A stretch of DNA of 6,724 bases from an uncultured Chloroflexota bacterium (GCA_903915565.1 CAIWTG010000112.1:1-6724); one strand, 5' to 3'; shown: positions 1-6,021, counted from the stretch's first letter. Numbers and translations: made by a program. Notes: generated from the sequence alone by a model not told the origin.

Positions 1-9
1 GACGGATGA

Positions 10-666
10 AAACGAACCAAAAACACCTATAAACGATTCTTCAAAGAGGACGTTGTCTTTTACGGCGTCAGCAACCCCAAAACGCAAAAAATCGCGGCTG
101 TGTTTTATCCGCAGATAAAGCCGCTGGGCAAAAAAGAGATATTCCGGCTATGCGAGGAATTGTTTAAATCGAATTATACCGAAGAAGCCGTGATTGCGTG
201 TGAATGGACCTACCGCCTCCATCTCCTTTATGAACCGGGCGACTTTTTTATCTTTGAAGGGTGGCTGAAAAAATACATCAACAACTGGGCTAAGTGCGAT
301 ACGTTCTGTAATCATAGCGTGGGGGCGCTGGTGGAAAAGTATCCGCAGTACCTGCGCAACCTTAAAGAGTGGGCAAAATCGCCCAACAGGTGGCTGCGCC
401 GCGCCGCCGCCGTGACTTTGATAATCCCGGCCAAACAGGGCAAATTCCTGAAAGATATCCTGGAAATAGTCGACATCTTATTAACCGACGCCGACGACCT
501 GGTGCAAAAAGGCTACGGCTGGATGTTAAAAGAAGCCGCTGTCAACCATCAGGACGAGATATTGAACTACATCATGAAAAATAAAAAAGTAATGCCCCGT
601 ACCGCCCTGCGCTATGCCATCGAACGGATGCCAAAAGAGCTAAAACAAAAGGCCATGGCCAGATAG
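10..666 (+). CDS. AlkD-like DNA alkylation repeat protein, 5' end broken or incomplete
   Basis: Probably a member of the DNA alkylation repeat (AlkD/HEAT-like) family, whose studied members are glycosylases that remove N3- or N7-alkylated purines. The readable protein is helical throughout. Counting from the GTG at base 100, a W63-x3-D67 pair (NNWAKCD) lines up with the catalytic Trp/Asp pair of Bacillus AlkD, and a later NRWLRRAA (residues 96-103) resembles its DNA-contacting Trp/Arg segment. The GTG at 100 is the only standard start codon in the open frame, but it has no Shine-Dalgarno sequence. Homology-like sequence (KRFFKEDVVFYGV, then QKIAA) continues upstream to a TGA at 7-9, so the true N-terminus lies further left. 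Bases 2-25 in another frame read TDENEPKT, which would join well to YKRFFKED, so a frameshift near base 26-30 is likely. The C-terminus looks intact. The family call is fairly safe; activity is unproven and the gene may be a pseudogene. Confidence 0.75.
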   Translation, partial: KRTKNTYKRFFKEDVVFYGVSNPKTQKIAAVFYPQIKPLGKKEIFRLCEELFKSNYTEEAVIACEWTYRLHLLYEPGDFFIFEGWLKKYINNWAKCDTFCNHSVGALVEKYPQYLRNLKEWAKSPNRWLRRAAAVTLIIPAKQGKFLKDILEIVDILLTDADDLVQKGYGWMLKEAAVNHQDEILNYIMKNKKVMPRTALRYAIERMPKELKQKAMAR

Positions 667-807
667 CTATTTAGTACTATTCATCGGTTCTTATTTATTT
701 CCACTTTTAGACTGCACCAACAATCCATTTCTTGAACGTAAATTCGGCTATTCCCCGCTATAAACACCGCAAGTTCAGTCTACATATTATAAAAAGCGAT
801 TTTGGAC

Positions 808-837
808 TTGACAAATGGGTATAGTTGTGTTTAAAAT
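808..837 (+). promoter_or_regulatory. Probable sigma-70-type promoter of the mraZ-rsmH-ftsA-ftsZ operon
   Basis: A perfect TTGACA (-35) at 808-813 is followed after 18 bases by TAAAAT (-10, five of six consensus positions) at 832-837. This predicts transcription starting near base 844, with a leader of about 54 bases before mraZ. The spacer and the start region both carry TGGG-like repeats, so a bound repressor would occlude the polymerase. Inferred from sequence only. Confidence 0.6.
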
Positions 838-880
838 GGTAAATCGTGGGAAATAGTAGATTTTTGTGGTAATTAAGGGT
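816..880 (+). promoter_or_regulatory. Probable MraZ-binding repeat array (autoregulatory operator)
   Basis: TGGG-like words recur at about one helical turn: TGGGT at 816, TGTGT at 826, TGGTA at 837, TGGGA at 847, TGGTA at 867 and an imperfect GGGTA at 876-881. A weak copy (TAGA) sits at 857, filling the gap in register. E. coli MraZ is known to bind TGGGN direct repeats separated by 5 bases, which is the same 10-base period, upstream of its own gene. The array overlaps the predicted -10 and start site, which fits autorepression. Individual repeats are degenerate, so the exact number of sites is uncertain. Confidence 0.65.
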
Positions 881-897
881 AGAATATAGATAATAGT

Positions 898-1329
898 ATG
901 TTTTACGGAGAATTTGATTACAAACTGGATGAAAAAGGCAGGCTGCCAATCCCGCCTAAATTCCGTAATGTCTTTAAGGATGGCATAATCCTGACCTCTA
1001 TCGCGGAAAGCTGTATTACCGCGTATACGGTGGCAGAGTGGAAAAATATTTCCGAATCACTCATCACCGACCCGCTCCCTACTCAAAAGAACAGGAGATT
1101 GAATCGGGCTATTTTTGCTTCCGCCTTCAACACGATTATTGACGCCCAGGGACGCGTGGCTATTCCCGCGCCCCTCCGCGAATATGCTCAGATTGCCGAG
1201 GACGCCGTAATAGTCGGCGCCAATTCTTACTTAGAAATTTGGAACAAAGCCATGTGGGAACAAGAGATGGCAACCAGCCGGCAGGAAGCCTGGCACGCCA
1301 TCGAGAGCAGGCAGAACAATGGAAAGTAA
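898..1329 (+). CDS. mraZ: MraZ, transcriptional regulator of the division operon
   Basis: MraZ is a DNA-binding protein with two SpoVT/AbrB-like half-domains. It assembles into rings and represses its own operon in E. coli. Both half-domains are visible: DEKGRLPIP at residues 11-19 and DAQGRVAIP at 82-90, each with the hallmark D-x2-GR-x3-P pattern. The protein also opens with the family-typical MFYGEF. At 143 residues it has the usual family length. The ATG at 898 is set by this conserved N-terminus, although no ribosome binding site is present at normal distance; the nearest purine run (AAGGG at 875-879) is 18 bases away. The gene lies directly downstream of a TGGG repeat array that it probably binds. 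Its last 11 bases overlap the start of rsmH, so the two are translated from one message and are probably coupled. Confidence 0.97.
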   Translation: MFYGEFDYKLDEKGRLPIPPKFRNVFKDGIILTSIAESCITAYTVAEWKNISESLITDPLPTQKNRRLNRAIFASAFNTIIDAQGRVAIPAPLREYAQIAEDAVIVGANSYLEIWNKAMWEQEMATSRQEAWHAIESRQNNGK

Positions 1330-2365
1330 GTCAACCGTCAGCCATAAGCCGGTTCTGTTACAGGAATCGTTAAAAGCCCTGGCCGTTGAGCCGGGCGGTC
1401 GTTACGTGGACTGCACGCTCGGCGGCGGAGGACATGCCGCGGCAATTTTAGAGAAGAGTTCACCCGGCGGCCAACTGCTTGGTATTGACGCTGACCCCAC
1501 TGCCCTGGAAGCCGCCCGAGAGCGGCTTCAGGTGTATAAAGAGTACACCCTGCTGGTGAACGAAAATTTCGTCAATCTGCAAGCTATTTGCCTCAAATTA
1601 AAGTTTTTCCCAGTTAACGGCATTCTCATTGACCTGGGTCTTTCGTCACTGCAATTGAGCGGCGACCGCGGTTTTAGTTTCCAGCACGATGCCCCGCTGG
1701 ACATGAGATTCAATCCCGACCAGAAAATGACCGCCGCCGATATCGTAAACAACAGCTCCGAAGCTAAACTCGCCCAGATTATCCGGGCTTACGGCGAAGA
1801 AAGCCAGAGCTACCGCATCGCCAGAGCGATAATTAAAGAACGCCCCGTTACCACTACGCTCCAGCTGGCGAAGCTGATTGAGCAGACGATAGGCCGGAAG
1901 GGCAAGATTCATCCCGCGACAAAAACCTTCCAGGCACTGCGCATCGCGGTCAACCACGAGTTGGAATATTTAGAATCCACTTTAAAGCAGTCAATCGACC
2001 TGCTGGGACACGGCGGCCGGCTGGTCGTGATTTCGTATCACTCGCTGGAAGACCGCATCGTTAAGCAGTTCATGCACCAGGAAGCCCGTGAATGCATCTG
2101 CCCGCCGCACACCCCGGTATGCATCTGCGGACATACTCCCCGCTTAAAGCTGCTCAACCGCAAAGTTATTATCGCGACGGAGACGGAAATTAAGAATAAT
2201 CCGCGCAGCCGCAGCGCTAAACTTAGAGCCGTCGAGTGCATCGTATCGCACAGCGACAACTATGCCATCACGAGCGGCCATCATTTTGTTACTATTGCCA
2301 AATCCACGGCTTGGCTCCGGCCGGTTATTTTACAAAAATCTAAAATTATTCTCCTGGCGGCGTAA
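1319..2365 (+). CDS. rsmH: 16S rRNA (cytosine1402-N4)-methyltransferase RsmH
   Basis: Also called MraW. It is an S-adenosylmethionine-dependent enzyme that methylates N4 of C1402 in the 16S rRNA decoding centre. Visible family motifs are SHKPVLL (residues 8-14), the SAM-binding loop VDCTLGGGGH (30-39), GIDADP (55-60), LIDLGLSS, the RGFSF/DAPLDMRF segment, FQALRIAVNHEL, VISYHSLEDR, a cysteine cluster CICPP...CICGH (259-272) and the C-terminal block NPRSRSAKLRAVE (294-306). The start at 1319 leaves seven residues before SHKPV, as expected for the family. Most RsmH proteins end soon after the KLR block; this one continues for about 42 residues (307-348) that I do not recognise and that have no obvious domain. 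The gene overlaps mraZ by 11 bases. In typical dcw clusters ftsL and mur genes follow, but here ftsA follows after 83 bases. Confidence 0.97.
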   Translation: MESKSTVSHKPVLLQESLKALAVEPGGRYVDCTLGGGGHAAAILEKSSPGGQLLGIDADPTALEAARERLQVYKEYTLLVNENFVNLQAICLKLKFFPVNGILIDLGLSSLQLSGDRGFSFQHDAPLDMRFNPDQKMTAADIVNNSSEAKLAQIIRAYGEESQSYRIARAIIKERPVTTTLQLAKLIEQTIGRKGKIHPATKTFQALRIAVNHELEYLESTLKQSIDLLGHGGRLVVISYHSLEDRIVKQFMHQEARECICPPHTPVCICGHTPRLKLLNRKVIIATETEIKNNPRSRSAKLRAVECIVSHSDNYAITSGHHFVTIAKSTAWLRPVILQKSKIILLAA

Positions 2366-2370
2366 AATCC

Positions 2371-2397
2371 AAAGGAGGTCATTAACGTTAATATTAA
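2371..2397 (+). promoter_or_regulatory. Orphan Shine-Dalgarno plus overlapping palindromes before ftsA
   Basis: Six bases after the rsmH stop lies a near-perfect ribosome binding sequence, AAAGGAGGT (2371-2379), with no ATG, GTG or TTG at a suitable distance. It is followed by two overlapping perfect palindromes, ATTAACGTTAAT (2381-2392) and TTAATATTAA (2388-2397). The ftsA gene has its own GAGGAGG at 2438-2444, so this site is not needed for ftsA. It could be a relic of a lost gene's start, the start of a tiny peptide on a rare ATT codon, or an operator. The sequence is directly visible; the role is unknown. Confidence 0.35.
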
Positions 2398-2448
2398 TAA
2401 GCAGATAACAATAGAATTAAAACAACCCGGTTTATTTGAGGAGGCAAT

Positions 2449-3669
2449 ATGAAAAAGAGTAATGTTATAACTTCGATTGATGTCGGTACTACCAAGATAT
2501 GCACCATCATGGCAGATATCGTTGATGGGGTGCCCCGTGTTGTAGGCGTAGGCATCGCCCCCTCCAAAGGATTGCATAAAGGTCTGGTGGTAAATATCCA
2601 TGAAGCCAGGGACTCCATCCGCGAATCGGTGAAAAAAGCGGAACAGACCAGCAACTTTAAAGTGGAAACGGCGTACATCGGCGTGACGGGTCGTCACGTA
2701 ACCTCGAGCAACAACCACGGCGTGGTGGCGATAACCCGCGGCGATAAAGTCGTCCACCCGGGCGACCTAAGACGCGTGCTGACCTCCGCACAGCTGGTCA
2801 AGACGACTAGCGACCGGAAGCTGCTGCACGTAATACCCCGCAGCTACTCGGTAGACGGCCAGCCGGGCGTGAAAAACCCGGTGGGGATGCACGGCTTCCG
2901 CCTGGACGTCGAAACCCACGTTATAACGACGGCGGTCACTTCCATCCAGAACCTTGTAAAATGCATCCGCAGTATGGGGATTGATGTTGAAGACCTCGTC
3001 CTGGAGCCTTTAGCCAGCAGCGAAGCTGTTCTTTCTGAAGACGAAAGACAGGTAGGCGTTATCATGGCGGACATCGGCGGCGGCACTACGGACGTGGCAA
3101 TCTTTAGAGAGGGCAGCATCTGGCATACCTCGATTCTGCCGGTAGCCGGCTACCAGTTAACCCGCGACGTAGCTATCGGTCTGGGTTTACCTTTTGAAAT
3201 AGCCGAAGAAATGAAGAAGAAATACGGCAGCGTCATGCCCGTTTACGAAAATAAAAAGAAGGGCGATACCAGCCCGGCAATCTCACAGGATGGACACGGC
3301 GTTTCCTATCAGGACCTGTGCGACATTATCAAAGCCAGAACTGAGGAAATTCTTAAACTCATCGTGATGGAAATGCCGAACTCGAATTACGAAGAGCTGG
3401 TGCCATCCGGTCTGGTGCTCACTGGCGGCACCGCTAACCTGAGCGGTCTGGCGGCGCGCGGCAGAGAAATGCTCGGGATGCCGGTAAGAATCGGCGTTCC
3501 TACTAATACTTACGGCATCGGTGACATGCTCCAGGACCCGGCCTACGCCACCAGTGTCGGACTGCTGCTCTGGGGCAGCAAATACCACAGCAAGGGTCAT
3601 AATAGAGGTGGTGGGTTCCCGGGAAACATCTTCAAACTTGCAGCGCAACTTAAGAAATTATTCGGATAA
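2449..3669 (+). CDS. ftsA: Cell division protein FtsA, membrane anchor for FtsZ
   Basis: FtsA is an actin-like ATPase that tethers FtsZ filaments to the inner face of the membrane. The actin-fold nucleotide motifs are in order: SIDVGTTK (phosphate 1, residues 9-16), MADIGGGTTDVAIF (phosphate 2, 206-219) and LVLTGGTANLSG (adenosine loop, from 322). The FtsA-specific 1C region lies between the first two, around the GLHKGLVVNI and AYIGVTGRHV segments. The last residues, NIFKLAAQLKKLFG (393-406), form a textbook amphipathic membrane-targeting helix. At 406 residues the length is typical. The ATG is preceded by GAGGAGG with a 4-base gap. The 83-base gap after rsmH holds an orphan ribosome binding site and palindromes. 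ftsZ follows after 38 bases, so the pair is surely co-transcribed. Nothing essential appears to be missing. Confidence 0.97.
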   Translation: MKKSNVITSIDVGTTKICTIMADIVDGVPRVVGVGIAPSKGLHKGLVVNIHEARDSIRESVKKAEQTSNFKVETAYIGVTGRHVTSSNNHGVVAITRGDKVVHPGDLRRVLTSAQLVKTTSDRKLLHVIPRSYSVDGQPGVKNPVGMHGFRLDVETHVITTAVTSIQNLVKCIRSMGIDVEDLVLEPLASSEAVLSEDERQVGVIMADIGGGTTDVAIFREGSIWHTSILPVAGYQLTRDVAIGLGLPFEIAEEMKKKYGSVMPVYENKKKGDTSPAISQDGHGVSYQDLCDIIKARTEEILKLIVMEMPNSNYEELVPSGLVLTGGTANLSGLAARGREMLGMPVRIGVPTNTYGIGDMLQDPAYATSVGLLLWGSKYHSKGHNRGGGFPGNIFKLAAQLKKLFG

Positions 3670-3707
3670 AGTGTCGATAAAGGAAACATCCTAAAAAGGA
3701 GGATGAC

Positions 3708-4844
3708 ATGGCTAGAACAAGTTTTGTAGCTAACCCAGCTAAGATTAAAGTAATCGGTTTAGGCGGAGGCGGCAGCAATGCCATCACCCGGATGGTGAGG
3801 GAGAACATCCAGGGCGTCGAGTTCATTGCGATGAACACCGATGCCCAGGCACTGGCTGTATGTGAGGCGCCGATGTGCGTCCAGCTCGGCCCGAAGCTAA
3901 CGAGGGGGCTTGGCGCCGGCGGCGACCATCATGTTGGTCAAAGAGCTGCCGAAGAAACCCGTGAGGAATTGCGGGAAATCGTTGCCGGGGCGGACATGGT
4001 GTTCGTCACAGCCGGCATGGGCGGCGGCACCGGTACGGGTTCAATCCCAATCGTTGCCGAAATCGCCAAAGCCAGCGGCGCGCTGACCATTGCGGTGGTC
4101 ACCAAGCCCTTTGATTTTGAGGGCCAGCACCGCATGGAAACTGCCGAGGAAGGTATTCAAAACCTGGTTGAGAAAGTCGATACGTTAATCATCATTCCTA
4201 ACGACCGGCTGTTAGCCCTCTGCGACAATAGGACCGGTGTTGACAGCGCCTTCAGGCTGGCAGACGATGTCCTGCGGCACGGCGTCCAGGCAATTGCCGA
4301 AGTGATTACCACACCCGGCATGATTAACCTGGACTTCGCAGACGTCAAGGCAATTATGAAGGATGCCGGCCCGGCCTGGATGTCCATCGGCCGAGGCACC
4401 GGCCAGAACCGCGCCATTGATGCGGCTAAAGAAGCGCTCGCCAGCCCGCTGCTCGAGGTTTCCATCGAAGGCTCGAAGGGCGTCCTCTTCAACGTCGTCG
4501 GCGGCAGTACTTTATCGCTGTTCGAGGTCAACCAGGCTGCCGATATTATTAAAGCAGCCGTCGACCCGGAAGCCAATATTATCTTCGGCGTCGCTAACGA
4601 CCCATCGATGGAACAGGAAGTCAGCATCACCCTCATCGCCACCGGCTTCAAAGCCAAGATGAATATGGGCAGAATAAATCGCGAAGACGAAGAGCTCACC
4701 AAGATACTCAAGAATATGAAGACCGAAGAAGAGCTTGATATGCCTTCGTTCCTGCGGCGCCCGCTGAACAGCCATAGGAAAATTGGCGGCACCACGCCGA
4801 ACCCATATACACAAGAACAGCCTAAACAACGACACTTTATTTAA
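3708..4844 (+). CDS. ftsZ: Cell division protein FtsZ (tubulin-like GTPase)
   Basis: FtsZ polymerises with GTP into the cytokinetic ring. Visible motifs are the nucleotide loop VIGLGGGGSN (residues 15-24), the tubulin signature GGGTGTG (105-111), PFDFEG, and the synergy loop NLDFADVK (207-214), whose acidic residues D209 and D212 complete the active site of the neighbouring subunit. A recognisable C-terminal peptide, DMPSFLRR (344-351), is the usual docking site for FtsA. It follows the globular core (ending near 317) by only about 27 residues, and a basic and polar tail of 27 residues comes after it. In most FtsZ proteins this peptide sits close to the end after a longer disordered linker. 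The usual N-P-E after GAGG reads D-H-H here (73-75). The start is fixed by AAGGAGG at 3696-3702 with 5-base spacing. ftsA lies 38 bases upstream and a strong terminator follows. Confidence 0.98.
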   Translation: MARTSFVANPAKIKVIGLGGGGSNAITRMVRENIQGVEFIAMNTDAQALAVCEAPMCVQLGPKLTRGLGAGGDHHVGQRAAEETREELREIVAGADMVFVTAGMGGGTGTGSIPIVAEIAKASGALTIAVVTKPFDFEGQHRMETAEEGIQNLVEKVDTLIIIPNDRLLALCDNRTGVDSAFRLADDVLRHGVQAIAEVITTPGMINLDFADVKAIMKDAGPAWMSIGRGTGQNRAIDAAKEALASPLLEVSIEGSKGVLFNVVGGSTLSLFEVNQAADIIKAAVDPEANIIFGVANDPSMEQEVSITLIATGFKAKMNMGRINREDEELTKILKNMKTEEELDMPSFLRRPLNSHRKIGGTTPNPYTQEQPKQRHFI

Positions 4845-4873
4845 TCTTAGCGAGCATATACCATAAGCAAGGT

Positions 4874-4907
4874 AAGGCTGCGGGATAAAACCCGCAGCCT
4901 TTTGTTT
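4874..4907 (+). terminator. Rho-independent terminator after ftsZ
   Basis: An 11-bp perfect stem, AAGGCTGCGGG (4874-4884) pairing with CCCGCAGCCTT (4891-4901), encloses a 6-base ATAAAA loop. It runs into a T-rich tail, TTTTGTTT. It lies 30 bases past the ftsZ stop and closes the division operon. Its tail overlaps the next -35 motif. Confidence 0.92.
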
Positions 4908-4939
4908 GACAAAAAAAGCTCCCCTGTCTATCCTATAAT
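4906..4939 (+). promoter_or_regulatory. Probable promoter of rsmD-coaD, overlapping the ftsZ terminator
   Basis: A perfect TTGACA at 4906-4911 starts within the T-tail of the terminator. A perfect TATAAT lies at 4934-4939, but the spacer is 22 bases, longer than the usual 16-18. TATCCT at 4929-4934 gives a 17-base spacer with four of six matches. Either way transcription would begin near 4941-4946, only about 15-20 bases before the rsmD ATG. Which hexamer pair is used cannot be told from sequence. Confidence 0.55.
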
Positions 4940-4940
4940 T

Positions 4941-4955
4941 GGTAATGTGATTACC
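4941..4955. repeat. Perfect inverted repeat at the predicted rsmD start site
   Basis: GGTAAT and ATTACC (6 bases each) flank a GTG centre, immediately after the TATAAT and five bases before the rsmD start codon. It could act as an operator for a small dimeric repressor, or as a short hairpin at the extreme 5' end of the message. No binding protein is known or implied by the neighbouring genes. Confidence 0.4.
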
Positions 4956-4960
4956 GACGT

Positions 4961-5515
4961 ATGCGAGTTATTACAGGAAACCTAAAAGGTCACCACCTTA
5001 AAGCCCCCTCCGGCACGCAAACACGCCCGGTTACCGACCTCATGCGTGGGGCAATCTTTTCTATCCTGGAGAACATGGTTGATGACTGGTCGCTGGTGTT
5101 GGACCTTTTTGCCGGCAGCGGGGCGCTGGGCATCGAGGCGTTAAGCCGGGGGGCGGGGTGGGTGGACTTTGTTGAAAGCGAACGTAAGTGTTGTGCTATA
5201 ATTAAAGAAAATCTGGCAAATACGAAGCTAACATCACAATCCAGCGTATTTTGCAGCCGGGTGGAAAAAGCGCTCGGTTTTCTTGATAAGGAGTACAATA
5301 TCATATTGATGGACCCACCCTACGCCAACCCCACTACCGGAGATATTATTATGCAGCTGGCCGCATCCCGTTTAGTCGGCGCCAAGACGACGCTGGTAGT
5401 GAGCCATTCTTCGCGTCTGCCGCTTAACCAGAGATACGGTACGCTTCGCGTTGTTAAGGAAACCCGGCACGGCGATAGCGCCATTGCTATATACCAAAAG
5501 GAGGCGGCTTTGTGA
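4961..5515 (+). CDS. rsmD: 16S rRNA (guanine966-N2)-methyltransferase RsmD
   Basis: RsmD is a SAM-dependent methyltransferase that modifies N2 of G966 in 16S rRNA during assembly of the small ribosomal subunit. Family motifs are the N-terminal RVITGNLKGHHL (residues 2-13), TRPVTDLMRGAIFSIL (21-36), the SAM loop VLDLFAGSGALGIEAL (46-61), the acidic FVES that binds the cofactor ribose, and the catalytic MDPPY (117-121). At 184 residues it is of typical length. The ATG at 4961 starts directly at the conserved N-terminus. No Shine-Dalgarno sequence precedes it, and the predicted leader is very short, so initiation may be of the leaderless or weak-leader type. The stop overlaps the coaD start (GTGA), an arrangement common for this gene pair in bacteria, and the coaD ribosome binding site lies inside the end of rsmD. 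Confidence 0.95.
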   Translation: MRVITGNLKGHHLKAPSGTQTRPVTDLMRGAIFSILENMVDDWSLVLDLFAGSGALGIEALSRGAGWVDFVESERKCCAIIKENLANTKLTSQSSVFCSRVEKALGFLDKEYNIILMDPPYANPTTGDIIMQLAASRLVGAKTTLVVSHSSRLPLNQRYGTLRVVKETRHGDSAIAIYQKEAAL

Positions 5516-5997
5516 TTATCGCGCTTTACCCCGGCAGCTTCGACCCCATCACCAACGGGCATATCGATATCGCCACCCGGGCATCCAAAATTTTTGATAA
5601 AACCGTTATCGGCATCTTTGCCACCCCGGAAAAAAACCTCATGTTTTCCATCGACGAACGGGTAGCGATGGCGCAAAAAGCCGTTGCTCACCTACCCAAG
5701 GTTGTGGTCAAGCCTTATACCAATATCACTGTAGAATTCGCCAAAGATATAAAAGCCCAGGTGCTGGTACGCGGGTTGAGGATGATTGGCGATTTCGAGT
5801 GGGAATTTGAAATGGCGATGATGAACCAGATGCTTTCGCCGGGGTTGGAGACCGTCTGCTTTATGGCCAGCCAGGAATACCAGTTCCTTAGTGCCAGCCT
5901 GATGAAAGAAGTTGCCAGTCTGGGCGGCAATATTACCAAACTGGTTCCTAAACATGTGGCCGTAGCCTTGAAGAAAAAAGGTATCGGCAAGAAGTGA
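5512..5997 (+). CDS. coaD: Phosphopantetheine adenylyltransferase CoaD
   Basis: CoaD catalyses the penultimate step of coenzyme A synthesis, joining ATP and 4'-phosphopantetheine to give dephospho-CoA and pyrophosphate, in the cytosol. Visible signatures are YPGSFDPITNGH (residues 6-17), which carries the nucleotidyltransferase T-x-G-H motif, VRGLRMIGDFEWEFEMA (from residue 86), and EYQFLSASLMKEVASLGG (122-139), which corresponds to the ATP-binding S-S-S-x2-K-E block. The middle Ser of that block is Ala here. The full length of 161 residues is standard. The GTG start at 5512 is supported by AAAAGGAGG at 5496-5504 with 7-base spacing and by the conserved N-terminus. It overlaps the rsmD stop, so translation is probably coupled. 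Confidence 0.97.
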   Translation: MIIALYPGSFDPITNGHIDIATRASKIFDKTVIGIFATPEKNLMFSIDERVAMAQKAVAHLPKVVVKPYTNITVEFAKDIKAQVLVRGLRMIGDFEWEFEMAMMNQMLSPGLETVCFMASQEYQFLSASLMKEVASLGGNITKLVPKHVAVALKKKGIGKK

Positions 5998-6003
5998 AAT
6001 TTC

Positions 6004-6021
6004 CAGGACACATTCCTGTCC
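6004..6021. repeat. Short imperfect palindrome between coaD and the ferredoxin gene
   Basis: CAGGA (6004-6008) faces TCCTG (6014-6018), and an alternative pairing of GGACA (6006-6010) with TGTCC (6017-6021) is possible. There is no T-run after it, so it is not a normal terminator. It may be a small RNA hairpin or a remnant of a dispersed repeat. Only one copy is visible in this window, so the assignment is weak. Confidence 0.25.

Noticed and set aside
100..102. GTG at 100 as the true start of the AlkD-like gene
   Set aside because: No ribosome binding site precedes it, and conserved-looking protein sequence continues upstream, so it is probably an artefact of the broken frame.
708..782. Inverted 7-base arms TAGACTG (708-714) and CAGTCTA (776-782)
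   Set aside because: The arms are short and 61 bases apart with no supporting structure; this is expected by chance in a 231-base intergenic region.
758..949. Minus-strand open frame of 63 codons over the mraZ promoter
   Set aside because: It spans the predicted promoter and operator and the mraZ start, has no motif, and is AT-rich chance sequence.
2366..2448. Possible hidden ftsL gene between rsmH and ftsA
   Set aside because: The space is too short, and the open frame encodes no membrane segment or coiled coil.
2281..2757. Minus-strand open frame of 158 codons across the rsmH end and ftsA start
   Set aside because: No recognisable domain; it overlaps the conserved FtsA N-terminus and crosses a gene boundary, so it is most simply an antisense shadow.
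4157..4795. Minus-strand open frame of 212 codons inside ftsZ
   Set aside because: It lies wholly opposite a certain gene, is low-complexity (Ser/Ala/Ile-rich), has no family motif, and is the expected antisense shadow of the ftsZ codon pattern.
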